The translations under genes were made by a program, and so were the position numbers. A DNA stretch of 64,000 nt from Burkholderia sp. MS389 (GTDB lineage: Bacteria; Pseudomonadota; Gammaproteobacteria; Burkholderiales; Burkholderiaceae): the NCBI RefSeq assembly GCF_016899425.1, contig NZ_CP045995.1, forward strand, positions 1,736,001 to 1,800,000, given 5' to 3'. Shown here piece by piece: positions 16,809-25,340 of the stretch. The notes beneath the pieces are model-generated. The model did not search any database. It had not been told where the DNA came from and worked only from the letters and a program-made list of their open reading frames with translations. Positions within the stretch are counted from its first letter, which is position 1. Each line of letters opens with the position of its first letter.

Positions 16809-17441
16809 ATGACCGACCGCCGAAACGCCCCGATCGCCACGCGCAAGCAGCCTCGGCAGGCGCGCTCGACCCGCCTCGTCGAGGACGTCCTGCAGGCGGC
16901 TATTCAGGTTTTGGCGAGCGAAGGCGCGCAGCGCTTCACGATGGCGCGCGTCGCCGAGCGGGCCGGCGTGAGCGTCGGCTCGCTGTACCAGTACTTCTCG
17001 AACAAGGCGTCCGTGCTGTTCCGGCTCCAGCACGACGAGTGGCGGCAGACGCACGACATGCTGTGCGCAATCCTGCAGGACACGCGCAAGACGCCGCCCG
17101 AGCGGCTGCGCGCGGCGGTGCATGCGTTCATCCGTTCGGAATGCGACGAGGCGCCGATGCGGACCGCGCTCGACGATGCCGCTCCGCTCTATCGCGACGC
17201 CCCCGAGGCGCAGGACGTGAAGGCCGAGGGCAACCGGGCGTTCAGCGCGTTCATCCGCGAAGCGCTGCCCGACGTGCCCGACGCCACGCATGCGCTCGCG
17301 TGCGAGCTGATCCTGACGACGCTCACGACGGGCGGCAAGGCGTTCTCCGAAACCGCGCGCACGCCCGCGGAAATCGACGCGTACTCGGACGCGATGGCCG
17401 ACATGTTCTGCGCGTATCTCGCGCATCTCGCGCGCAGTTGA
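16809..17441 (+). CDS. TetR family transcriptional regulator
   Basis: 210 residues. HTH at about residues 36-57 (FTMARVAERAGVSVGSLYQY) after a basic N-terminal arm (RKQPRQARSTRLV), then a helical ligand-binding domain. The -10 box at 16758-16763 leaves room only for the ATG at 16809. It is divergent from the O-methyltransferase gene and probably represses it. I could not identify a convincing palindromic operator in the 93-base gap. Confidence 0.87.
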   Translation: MTDRRNAPIATRKQPRQARSTRLVEDVLQAAIQVLASEGAQRFTMARVAERAGVSVGSLYQYFSNKASVLFRLQHDEWRQTHDMLCAILQDTRKTPPERLRAAVHAFIRSECDEAPMRTALDDAAPLYRDAPEAQDVKAEGNRAFSAFIREALPDVPDATHALACELILTTLTTGGKAFSETARTPAEIDAYSDAMADMFCAYLAHLARS

Positions 17442-17892
17442 AGCCCGCATCGGGACGGAAACCATGCACGCGCGCCGGCCTCCCGGGCCACCTTGAAAGC
17501 CATTCGTAACGTCCAATGCCCCCCGCCCGCCGACCCTGCATTCAAATAGTCGCCTTAACGGATTCGAACTAGGCGTATACACGCGTGTCGGCGCGACGGA
17601 GCCCCGTTGCACGCCGATATAAGCGCTGCGACATGCGCTGCATGCTCTTCCCCCGATGGGACGTGATAGGCCGCTCGCCTAACCTTCGCTACGGCAAAGC
17701 ACACGTGACGGGGTCGACCACACCATGCGTCGTCCGACGCGACACCCTCGCGATCGTTTCGATTCGCCCGTCACGACACGCACCGCGCGTCATGCGTCCC
17801 CGCGACGTTGCCGATCAATCCAACCAGATACGAGACACCCTGACGACGGTTCGCTGCGAGCCGTTTCAGCATGCTGATAAAGGAGCAAGCTC
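17442..17892. other. 451-base non-coding stretch upstream of the purine permease
   Basis: No convincing gene. Plus-strand frames here are short and arginine/proline-rich without a ribosome site. There is a ten-base palindrome ACACGCGTGT at 17579-17588. The length suggests a regulatory leader for the permease at 17893, but I cannot recognise the conserved core of a purine riboswitch. Confidence 0.4.
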
Positions 17893-19281
17893 ATGAGTGA
17901 TACCCCGGTGCAGCCGACGCTCGGCGTCGGCGCGGAAGAAACCGGCTTGGGTGCCAACGGCGCCATCGACCGGTACTTCGGCATTTCGTCGCGCGGCAGC
18001 ACGCAACGCCGCGAGATCATTGCCGGCGTGACCACCTTCCTCGCGATGGTCTACTCCGTGTTCGTCGTGCCCGGCATGTTCGGCAAGGCCGGCTTCGACA
18101 CGAGCGCCGTGTTCGTCGCGGTCTGTCTCACCACCGCGTTCGGCTCGCTGCTGATGGGCCTGTGGGCGAAGCTGCCGATCGCGATCGGCTGCGCGATCTC
18201 GCTGACCGCGTTCACCGCGTTCGGGCTCGTGCTCGGCAAGGGGCTGCCTCCGACGGTCGCGCTCGGCGCGGTGTTCCTGATGGGTCTCGTGTTCACCGGC
18301 ATCTCGATCACCGGCGTGCGTTCGTGGATCCTGCGCAACCTGCCCGCGGGCGTCGCCCACGGCACGGGGATCGGCATCGGGCTGTTCCTGCTGCTGATCG
18401 CGTCGAACGACGTGGGCCTCGTGATCAAGAACCCGGGCGCCGGCCTGCCGGTGTCGCTCGGCCAGATCACCGCGTTCCCGGTCATCATGTCGGTCGTCGG
18501 GCTCGCCGCGATCTTCGGCCTCGAAAAACGTCGCGTGCCGGGCGGCATCCTGCTCGTCGTGATCGCGATCTCGGTATTCGGGCTGATCTTCGATCCGGGC
18601 GTGAAATACCGCGGCATCTTCGCGCTGCCGTCGCTGAGCGCACCGGGCCACGCGTCGCTGATCGGCGCGATGGACATCAAGGGCGCGCTGTCGATGGCCG
18701 TGCTGCCGAGCGTGCTCGCGCTGGTGATGACCGCCGTGTTCGACGCGACCGGCACGATCCGCGCGGTCGCGGGCCAGGCCGGCCAGCTCGACGCGAACGG
18801 CCGCATCATCAACGGCGGCCGCGCGCTGACCGCCGATTCGATCAGCTCGATCTTCTCCGGCTTCCTCGGCGGCGCGCCGGCGGCGGCCTACATCGAGTCG
18901 AGCGTCGGCGTGGCCGCCGGCGCGAAGACGGGCCTCGCGGCCGCGGTGGTCGGCCTGCTGTTCCTCGTCGTGATGTTCTTCTCGCCGCTCGCGGGCCTCG
19001 TGCCGTCGTATGCGACCGCGCCCGCGCTGATGTACGTCGGGCTGCTGATGCTCGGCAGCGTGAGCAAGCTGCACATGGACGACATGGTCGACGCGATGTC
19101 CGGCCTCGTGTGCGCGGTGTTCATCGTGCTGACCGCGAACATCGTGACGGGCATCATGCTCGGCTTCTCGACGCTCGTGATCGGCCGCGTCGCCAGCGGC
19201 GAATTCCGCAAGCTCAACGTCGGCACCGTGCTGATCGCGGCCGTGCTCGTCACGTTCTATCTCGGCGGCTGGGCGATCTGA
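17893..19281 (+). CDS. NCS2 family purine permease, AzgA-like
   Basis: 462-residue inner-membrane transporter with about 13-14 helices. The AzgA-like branch of NCS2 is indicated by REIIAGVTTFLAMVYSVFV at the N terminus, the NCS2 signature-like region around GVAHGTGIGIGLFLLLIASN and the FDATGTIRAVAGQAG segment, with SSIFSGFLGGAPAAAYIESS downstream. E. coli members of this branch (PurP, YjcD, GhxP) import adenine, guanine or hypoxanthine by proton symport. The ATG follows AAAGGAGCAAGCTC. An intrinsic terminator at 19369 follows. Control is probably within the long leader. Confidence 0.9.
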   Translation: MSDTPVQPTLGVGAEETGLGANGAIDRYFGISSRGSTQRREIIAGVTTFLAMVYSVFVVPGMFGKAGFDTSAVFVAVCLTTAFGSLLMGLWAKLPIAIGCAISLTAFTAFGLVLGKGLPPTVALGAVFLMGLVFTGISITGVRSWILRNLPAGVAHGTGIGIGLFLLLIASNDVGLVIKNPGAGLPVSLGQITAFPVIMSVVGLAAIFGLEKRRVPGGILLVVIAISVFGLIFDPGVKYRGIFALPSLSAPGHASLIGAMDIKGALSMAVLPSVLALVMTAVFDATGTIRAVAGQAGQLDANGRIINGGRALTADSISSIFSGFLGGAPAAAYIESSVGVAAGAKTGLAAAVVGLLFLVVMFFSPLAGLVPSYATAPALMYVGLLMLGSVSKLHMDDMVDAMSGLVCAVFIVLTANIVTGIMLGFSTLVIGRVASGEFRKLNVGTVLIAAVLVTFYLGGWAI

Positions 19282-19368
19282 GCGCGACACATGCGCGACG
19301 TCGCCTGCAGAAGGGCGGCGCGCATCGGGACGATACCGTCTCCTCCACCATCGTCGTTGATGGCCTCG

Positions 19369-19400
19369 AGCCTGGGAACGCGAGTTTCCAGGCTTTTTTT
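19369..19400 (+). terminator. intrinsic terminator after the purine permease
   Basis: AGCCTGG and CCAGGCT form the base of a stem (extended by GAAC/GTTT pairs across a mismatch) with a GCGA loop, followed directly by a run of seven thymines. Classical Rho-independent terminator 90 bases after the permease stop. Confidence 0.85.
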
Positions 19401-19495
19401 ATCGGTGCGACGCAGCGCGACGCACTGCGCGAAAACGTCGCGGCGCTCATTCGCGCGCGGTGCTACGATCGCGTTTTGCCCCTTCAGGAGTCGCG

Positions 19496-20089
19496 ATGAA
19501 CCCACTTGGCATCGTCTCCGAATCGACCACCCGGGCCTCGGCGCGCAAGCCGCCGTTCATTCCGTCGTTCGGCTTCCACGAAGTGCATGAATCGCAGCCG
19601 ATCGACGCGCCGCCCGCATCCATCATCGATGTCGTCGCCTCGCTCGACATGCGCGCCGATCCCGTCATCGACACGCTGCTGACGATGCGAGAATTCCCGG
19701 CAGCCGTCGCGGGCGCGCTGCGCCACGCGCCGGCCCGCCCCGAACGCGCGCGTTTCGGCTTCGACACGTTCACGCCGCTCCATCGCGACGACACGTCGCT
19801 GTCGCTCGGCCTCGTCGGACGCTTCTGGCGCCCGACGCCCGACGTGCGCGCCGTCGCCGATGCCGACGCGTTCGTCCGGCACGACGACCCGCGCGACGCG
19901 AAGCTGGTGCTCCGGTTCGAGGTCGTCGGGCTCGCGTCGGGCGCGCACATCCTGCGCACCGAAACCTTCGTCCATTGCCCGAGCGCGCGCACGCGCTGGC
20001 TGTTCACGCCGTACTGGCTCGCGATCCGAGTGGGCAGCGGCTGGATCCGGCGCCGCACGCTGGCAGCGGTCGAGATGGCGCTCGCCTGA
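19496..20089 (+). CDS. conserved hypothetical protein, DUF2867-like
   Basis: 197 residues, cytosolic, no signal peptide. It contains RFGFDTFTPLHRDD, LSLGLVGRFWRPTPD and RFEVVGLASGAHILRTET, a pattern I associate tentatively with DUF2867, a family without known function. The ATG at 19496 is set by CAGGAG five bases upstream. It ends 10 bases before the convergent DUF2269-like membrane gene. No functional partner is evident. Confidence 0.6.
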   Translation: MNPLGIVSESTTRASARKPPFIPSFGFHEVHESQPIDAPPASIIDVVASLDMRADPVIDTLLTMREFPAAVAGALRHAPARPERARFGFDTFTPLHRDDTSLSLGLVGRFWRPTPDVRAVADADAFVRHDDPRDAKLVLRFEVVGLASGAHILRTETFVHCPSARTRWLFTPYWLAIRVGSGWIRRRTLAAVEMALA

Positions 20090-20099
20090 ACGCGCCGCG

Positions 20100-20501
20100 T
20101 CAGAACGGCTTGATCACGGCCAGCCCGACGACGAGCGCCATCCCGACGATCACCGCGCCCGCCGCGTACCCGAGCCACGGCGCCGGCACGACGACGAGAT
20201 CGTCGCGCGCCATGCGCCGCAGCGTGCCGGCCAGGATCCCGTGCAGCACCGACAGCGCGACGACGAGCGCGAGCTTCACCGACAGCCACGCGGCGCCGAA
20301 CCAGTGACCGCTCAGCGCGAGCGCGATGCCGGCGATCCAGACGATCGCGAGCGCGGGCGCCGTCACCGTGCGATCCCAGCGCCGCACCGCGCGATGCACG
20401 GCGAGGTTCGCGATCCGGACCGCGACGGACGACAACAACAACCCGCCGACGAACGTGACGACGGCCGCCAGATGCGCCGCCTTCAGCACCAGATAGATCA
20501 T
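20100..20501 (-). CDS. small integral membrane protein (CopD/DUF2269-like)
   Basis: 133 residues with four predicted transmembrane helices, starting MIYLVLKAAHLAAVVTFVGG, which resembles the four-helix haem-binding-like membrane families (CopD, DUF2269) in which an N-terminal histidine is conserved. The start codon overlaps the stop of the upstream gene by ATGA (20498-20501), so the two are translationally coupled. Function unknown; the two products may form one membrane unit. Confidence 0.72.
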   Translation of the reverse strand: MIYLVLKAAHLAAVVTFVGGLLLSSVAVRIANLAVHRAVRRWDRTVTAPALAIVWIAGIALALSGHWFGAAWLSVKLALVVALSVLHGILAGTLRRMARDDLVVVPAPWLGYAAGAVIVGMALVVGLAVIKPF

Positions 20502-20806
20502 TGCGCGTGCCGCCTGCGCGCGATCCAGCCGGCGCTCGCGAGCCCCGCGAACGGCACGACGGCCGACAGCACGAGCCGCGCGACCTCGCCCTTGCTCCAC
20601 AGCCCGCTCGATGCGGTGACGACTACCGCCCACACGTACATCGCGAACGCGATGCCGTGAACCGGGCCCATGATCGACACCGCGACCGGGTAGCCGGCCA
20701 GATGCTTGAGCGGCACGGCCACGCAGACCAGCGCGACGAGCGTGGTCGCCTCCAGCAGCGACAGGTATTGCAGGTTCCGCAACGCGTTGCGATCGTCTTG
20801 TTTCAT
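20498..20806 (-). CDS. DUF3817-type membrane protein
   Basis: 102 residues with three predicted helices; NLQYLSLLEATTLVALVCVA, PLKHLAGYP and MGPVHGIAFAMYVW are typical of DUF3817. The ATG at 20806 (MKQDDRNALRN) has AGCCCTGCCG upstream, a weak site; a longer open frame upstream overlaps the divergent promoter region. It is the first gene of a two-gene unit with the CopD/DUF2269-like gene and divergent from the GlxA-type regulator at 20912. Confidence 0.75.
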   Translation of the reverse strand: MKQDDRNALRNLQYLSLLEATTLVALVCVAVPLKHLAGYPVAVSIMGPVHGIAFAMYVWAVVVTASSGLWSKGEVARLVLSAVVPFAGLASAGWIARRRHAQ

Positions 20807-20911
20807 CGGCAGGGCTCCAGGTGGTCCGCCGCGATTGTCGCGTGTGGTGCCGGCCCGAGCCATTGGCTAGAATGACATCTTTCAACGGATTCTGGCCACG
20901 GCCGCAACGCC

Positions 20912-21859
20912 ATGCACACGGTCGCCGTTCTTGCCTTGCCCGATGTCGTCCCGTTCGATCTGGGCGTCGCCTGCGACACGTTCGTGCGCGTGCGGGCCTC
21001 CCATGTCGAACAGGCGTACCGCGTACGCGTGTGCAGCGAACAGCCGCGCGTCGGCGGCGACCTGTTCGAGCTGCGCCCGCCGTTTCGCCTCGATGCGCTG
21101 GCCGACGCCGATACGATCATGGTGCCCGGCACGTCGGTGCCGCTCGCGCCGACGTCGCGCCGCGTGCTCGACGCGCTGCGCGCGGCGGCCACGCGCGGGC
21201 GCCGAATCGCGTCGATCTGCAGCGGCGCGTTCGTACTCGCGGAAGCCGGGCTGCTCGACGGCCTGCGCGCGACGACGCACTGGCTCGCGGCCGCCGAACT
21301 CGCGCGCCGCTATCCGACCGTCGACGTCGACCCGAACGTGCTGTTCGTCGACAACGGCCGGATCCTGACCTCGGCCGGCGCGGCGGCCGGCCTCGATCTG
21401 TGCCTGCACATGATCCAGGCCGACTACGGCGCGGCCGTCGCCGTCGACGCGGCCCGCAACGCGGTGGCGCCGCGCGTGCGCGAAGGCGGCCAGGCGCAGT
21501 TCATCGCGCCCGAATGGCCGGCCGGCGGCGACGGGCTGCACGACCTGATGGACTGGCTGCACGCGAACCTGCGCCAGCCGCTGACGCTCGACGCGATCGC
21601 GCGCAAGGCATCGACGAGCGTGCGCACGCTGACGCGGCGCTTCCAGGAGCAGACGGGCACGTCGCCGGGGCAATGGCTGCAGACCGCGCGCGTCAGGCAT
21701 GCGCAGCAGTTGCTGGAGGTGACCGAACTGTCGATCGAACATGTGGCGACGGAAGCCGGGTTCGGCTCGGTCAGCGCGTTTCGCGAGCGCTTCTCGCGCA
21801 TCGTCGGCACGTCGCCGCAGCGCTATCGGCAGGCGTTCCGCACACGCGCCGATGCGTGA
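20912..21859 (+). CDS. GlxA family transcriptional regulator (DJ-1/PfpI-like plus AraC HTH)
   Basis: 315 residues. Residues about 1-180 form a DJ-1/PfpI-like domain whose nucleophile-elbow region is IASICSGAFVLAEAG (cysteine in the expected place). About 205-310 is an AraC-type double HTH (LTLDAIARKASTSVRTLTRR, then IEHVATEAGFGSVSAFRERF). Proteins of this kind activate amino-acid or amide catabolic operons. It is divergent from the small membrane-protein pair and followed 60 bases later by a LysR gene. The effector is unknown. Confidence 0.9.
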   Translation: MHTVAVLALPDVVPFDLGVACDTFVRVRASHVEQAYRVRVCSEQPRVGGDLFELRPPFRLDALADADTIMVPGTSVPLAPTSRRVLDALRAAATRGRRIASICSGAFVLAEAGLLDGLRATTHWLAAAELARRYPTVDVDPNVLFVDNGRILTSAGAAAGLDLCLHMIQADYGAAVAVDAARNAVAPRVREGGQAQFIAPEWPAGGDGLHDLMDWLHANLRQPLTLDAIARKASTSVRTLTRRFQEQTGTSPGQWLQTARVRHAQQLLEVTELSIEHVATEAGFGSVSAFRERFSRIVGTSPQRYRQAFRTRADA

Positions 21860-21919
21860 CCTTCATCGGGCTCGCCGCCTGAACCCGCCGCCCCCGTTCG
21901 CGCCAACCGGACCCGACCG

Positions 21920-22840
21920 ATGACCCGCATCCGCAATCCCCTGAACATCGCGCAGCTCCAGGCGTTCGTCTCCGCCGCGCATCTGAAGAGCCTGCGCGCC
22001 GCCGCGCGCGAGCTCGGCGTCACGCAGCCGGCGATCACGCACACGATCCGCGAGCTCGAAACGGCGCTCAACGCGGAGCTGCTCGTGCGCAGCGTGCGCG
22101 GCGTCGAACTGACCGCCTGCGGCGAGGCGCTGCTGCCGCGCGCCGAGCAGTTGCTCGGCGACGTCCGCCGCACGGTCGAAGCCGTCGAACAGGTGAAAGG
22201 CGAGATGTCGGGCCGCGTCGCGGTCGGCACGATGCCGTCGATCGCGCTGACCGCGTTGCCGCACGCGGTGACGGCGTTTCGCCGGTCGATGCCGAACGTG
22301 AGCCTGCATCTGGAGGAAGTGACGGTGCCGGACGCGCTCGCGCAGTTGCGCAACGGCACGCTCGACATCGCTGCGATGCACCATGTGCCCGCGCTCGACC
22401 GCGATTTCACGCAATTGCCGCTGCTGTCGACCGAATTCACGATCGTGATGCGCGACGGCCACCCGCTCGCGCACGCGCGCCGGTTAGAGGAACTGCTCGA
22501 CGCCGAGTGGATCGTCACCGTCGGCGCCGAGCAGTTTCCGCACAGCGTGATGGTCGGGATGTTCGAGGCGCACGGGCTGCCGCTGCCGAAACGTTTGCTG
22601 CGCTCGCCGATGTCGTTCGCGGTGACGCTCGGGCTCGTCGCGCGCTCGGACGTGATCGGCTGCTTCACGCGCCCGCTTGCCGCGATGGTCGCGCCGCTCG
22701 GCATCCGCACGGCCGAACTCGACGAAAGCATGCCGCGCTTCGACCTGTCGATCATCGCGCGGCGCGACCTGCTGCCCACGCCGGCCGTGTCGCACTTCGC
22801 CACCTGCCTGCAGCGCGCGGTCAACGAAACGCTCGGCTGA
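21920..22840 (+). CDS. LysR family transcriptional regulator
   Basis: 306 residues, HTH at about 9-66 (FVSAAHLKSLRAAARELGVT, then AITHTIRELETAL), effector domain about 95-300. The N terminus and the EQVKGEMSGRVAVGTMPSIA linker resemble the GbpR/CbbR-like branch. It lies between the GlxA-type regulator and a solute-binding protein gene, both on the same strand; the neighbour it controls is uncertain, the solute-binding gene downstream being one candidate. Confidence 0.88.
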   Translation: MTRIRNPLNIAQLQAFVSAAHLKSLRAAARELGVTQPAITHTIRELETALNAELLVRSVRGVELTACGEALLPRAEQLLGDVRRTVEAVEQVKGEMSGRVAVGTMPSIALTALPHAVTAFRRSMPNVSLHLEEVTVPDALAQLRNGTLDIAAMHHVPALDRDFTQLPLLSTEFTIVMRDGHPLAHARRLEELLDAEWIVTVGAEQFPHSVMVGMFEAHGLPLPKRLLRSPMSFAVTLGLVARSDVIGCFTRPLAAMVAPLGIRTAELDESMPRFDLSIIARRDLLPTPAVSHFATCLQRAVNETLG

Positions 22841-23066
22841 ATCGTTCCTGTGTATGAAACGGCCGCGCGTCCGACGCGCCGCCGCCGGGCCCGGTATCGG
22901 GGCTTGTCCTAGGCGCCCCGCCGGTATTTTGTCTTGATAATCTTCCGCACGTCGCGCGCCCCCATCGGGCGGGCGAAACGGACTGTCCGACGCGAAGCCG
23001 CGGCGGGCCGAAGGCTTACGGCGCGGCACAACCGCGCACCCATCGAACAAAACGAGGAGTCACCGA

Positions 23067-23849
23067 GTGAAAAAGATTCTTGCGGCAGTGACCGTGGCCC
23101 TGCTCGCCGTATCGGCCGGCAGTGCATACGCGAAGGACTGGTCGACCGTGCGGTTCGGCGTCGACGCAAGCTACCCGCCTTTCGAATCGAAAGGCGCCGA
23201 CGGCAAGGTCGTCGGCTTCGACGTGGATCTCGGCAACGAGATCTGCCGCCGCATCAACGCGAAGTGCGTGTGGATCGAAAACGACTTCGACGGGATGATC
23301 CCGGCGCTGAAAGCCCGCAAGTTCGACGGCGTGCTGTCGTCGATGTCGATGACGCCGGCGCGCGCCGAGCAGATCGCGTTCTCGTCGAAGCTGTTCAACA
23401 CGCCGACGCGCCTCGTCACGAAGAAGGGCGCGAACCTGCAGCCGACGGCCGAATCGCTGAAGGGCAAGTCGGTCGGCGTCGAGCAGGGCACGATCCAGGA
23501 AACCTACGCGAAGACGTACTGGGCGTCGAAGGGCGTGAACGTCGTGCCTTACCAGAACCAGGACCAGGTCTACGCCGACCTGATCTCCGGCCGTCTGGAC
23601 GGCGCGCTGCAGGACGCGGTGCAAGCCGAGATCGGCTTCCTGAAGACGCCGCGCGGCGCGAACTTCGACTTCGCCGGCAAGGACCTCGACGATCCGAAGA
23701 CGCTCGGCAATGGCGCCGGTATCGGCCTGCGCAAGGAAGACACCGACCTGAAGACGAAGATCGACGGCGCGATCGCCGGCATGCGCAAGGACGGCACGTA
23801 CGACAAGATCGCGAAGAAGTACTTCGATTTCGACGTCTACGGCAAGTAA
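23067..23849 (+). CDS. polar amino-acid ABC transporter substrate-binding protein (HisJ/ArgT-like), orphan
   Basis: 260 residues. Sec signal peptide of 22 residues (cleavage after AYA). Mature part is a family 3 solute-binding protein: VRFGVDASYPPFESKGADGK, FDGMIPALKARKFD, and the SMSMTPARAEQIAFS segment, typical of lysine/arginine/ornithine or histidine binders in the periplasm. Permease and ATPase genes are not adjacent, so it must share a transporter encoded elsewhere. An intrinsic terminator at 23884 shows it is transcribed alone. Confidence 0.9.
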   Translation: MKKILAAVTVALLAVSAGSAYAKDWSTVRFGVDASYPPFESKGADGKVVGFDVDLGNEICRRINAKCVWIENDFDGMIPALKARKFDGVLSSMSMTPARAEQIAFSSKLFNTPTRLVTKKGANLQPTAESLKGKSVGVEQGTIQETYAKTYWASKGVNVVPYQNQDQVYADLISGRLDGALQDAVQAEIGFLKTPRGANFDFAGKDLDDPKTLGNGAGIGLRKEDTDLKTKIDGAIAGMRKDGTYDKIAKKYFDFDVYGK

Positions 23850-23883
23850 TCCGGCCGAACGACGCGCGATTCGGCGCGACGGG

Positions 23884-23913
23884 AACGGGCTCCGCGAGGA
23901 GCCCGTTTTTTTT
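23884..23913 (+). terminator. intrinsic terminator after the solute-binding protein
   Basis: AACGGGCTCC, GCGA loop, GGAGCCCGTT, then a continuous thymine run. Ten-base perfect stem 34 bases after the stop codon. Confidence 0.92.
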
Positions 23914-24073
23914 GCGCGCGGCGCGGGCAGCGTTATTTTTTCTGCGCCAACCCGATGATTCTCAACGGAAAACAGAACGCTCCGGCACCGGTTTGATGGC
24001 GGCGAGGAAGGCAACGTACAATCGATCTTCCACGCACACGGATCATTCGCGGCTGCGCCGCACTCCCCTCATC

Positions 24074-25189
24074 ATGCAAACGCAGACCCATCCGCTGATT
24101 TCCCCCGCCGTCGGCACCGAACGCCAGATCACCAGCTTCCACTACGGCCCGCGCGGCGGCAAGAAGGTCTACATCCAGTCGTCGCTGCACGCGGACGAGT
24201 TGCCCGGCATGCTGGTCGCCACGCTGCTGCGTCGCAAGATCGCCGCGCTGGAGACGGCCGGCAAGCTGCAAGGCGAAGTCGTCATCGTGCCCGTGCCCAA
24301 TCCGATCGGCCTGTCGCAACACGTGTTCGGCGATCACCTCGGCCGCTTCGAGCTCGGCTCGATGCAGAACTTCAACCGCAATTTCCACGATCTCGCGGCG
24401 CTCGTGCTGCCGCATGTCGAAAGCCGCCTCACGAACGACGCGCAGCGCAATCTCGCCGTCGTACGCGCGGCGATGCGCGAAGCGCTCGATGAACAGAAGC
24501 CGCGCACCGAACTCGACTCGCAGCGTCTTGCGCTGCAGAAGCTGTCGTTCGACGCCGATATCGTGCTCGACCTGCATTGCGACAGCGATGCGGTGATGCA
24601 CCTCTACACGAATCCCGATCTGTGGGCGGACGTCGAGCCGCTGGCGCGCTACCTCGATGCCAAGGCGTCGCTGCTCGCGCTGAATTCGGTCGGCAACCCG
24701 TTCGACGAAATCCACAGCTTCTGCTGGTCGGATCTGCGCAACCGCTTCGGCGACCGCTTCCCGATCCCGAACGGCGCGATTTCCGTCACGGTGGAACTGC
24801 GCAGCGAACGCGACGTGTCGTACGAGTTCGCGGAAAAAGACGCGCAGGCGATCGTCGACTACCTGACCGAGCGCGGCATCGTCGAAGGCACGCCGGCGCC
24901 GCTGCCGCCGCTCGCGCATCCGGCCACGCCGCTCGCGGGCACCGATCCGCTCGTCGCGCCGGTGTCGGGCGTGATCGTGTTCCGCACGCCGGTCGGCGCG
25001 ATGATCGAGGCCGGCCAGGCCGTGGCCGACATCGTCGATCCGCTGACCGATCGCGTCGTCACGCTGAAGAGCAGCGTGTCGGGCGTGCTGTACGCGCGCC
25101 AGGTCGTGCGCTTCGCGACGGCCGGCATGGAAGTCGCGCGCATCGCCGGCGCGACCGCGATCCGTACCGGTTCGCTGCTGTCGGCCTGA
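24074..25189 (+). CDS. succinylglutamate desuccinylase/aspartoacylase family zinc hydrolase
   Basis: 371 residues, M14-like zinc carboxypeptidase fold. Zinc ligands are visible in SSLHADELPG (H-x-x-E) and in VLDLHCDSD (third histidine). The C-terminal quarter (about 285-365) is a beta-rich extension (VSGVIVFRTPVGAMIEAGQA), resembling a biotinyl/lipoyl-like barrel found in this subgroup. It cleaves an N-acyl amino acid or related amide; the substrate is unknown. The ATG at 24074 is taken because the sequence upstream is read through the terminator at 23884. Its neighbour is an amino-acid binding protein, so a joint amino-acid-derivative role is possible. Confidence 0.87.
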   Translation: MQTQTHPLISPAVGTERQITSFHYGPRGGKKVYIQSSLHADELPGMLVATLLRRKIAALETAGKLQGEVVIVPVPNPIGLSQHVFGDHLGRFELGSMQNFNRNFHDLAALVLPHVESRLTNDAQRNLAVVRAAMREALDEQKPRTELDSQRLALQKLSFDADIVLDLHCDSDAVMHLYTNPDLWADVEPLARYLDAKASLLALNSVGNPFDEIHSFCWSDLRNRFGDRFPIPNGAISVTVELRSERDVSYEFAEKDAQAIVDYLTERGIVEGTPAPLPPLAHPATPLAGTDPLVAPVSGVIVFRTPVGAMIEAGQAVADIVDPLTDRVVTLKSSVSGVLYARQVVRFATAGMEVARIAGATAIRTGSLLSA

Positions 25190-25252
25190 GCCTGAGCGCG
25201 GCCCGCGCGCCGGGCCGCGGCGCGCATCGCACGCCATCGGCCGCATCAAACG

Positions 25253-25278
25253 AAATCGCCCGCTTGCGCGGGCGATTT
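25253..25278. terminator. stem-loop between convergent hydrolase and metQ genes
   Basis: AAATCGCCCGC and GCGGGCGATTT form an 11-base perfect stem around a TTGC loop. Because the arm ends in T on both strands (AAAT...ATTT), it can serve as a bidirectional terminator for the two convergent genes. Confidence 0.8.
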
Positions 25279-25340
25279 GCTTTCCGGAGCCGGCGTCGGC
25301 AGCCGATGCTGCGCCGCCGCGCGCTGCGCGCGAAGGACGT

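Noticed and set aside
17442..17892. Purine riboswitch before the permease
   Set aside because: I could not find the conserved loops or three-way junction core; only the length suggests regulation.
17585..17896. Possible 103-residue protein in front of the purine permease
   Set aside because: Overlaps the permease start, has an unusual composition and no ribosome site.
17866..19290. Minus-strand frame of 474 codons opposite the purine permease
   Set aside because: Made of repetitive RDHE-type sequence, as expected from reading membrane-protein codons backwards.
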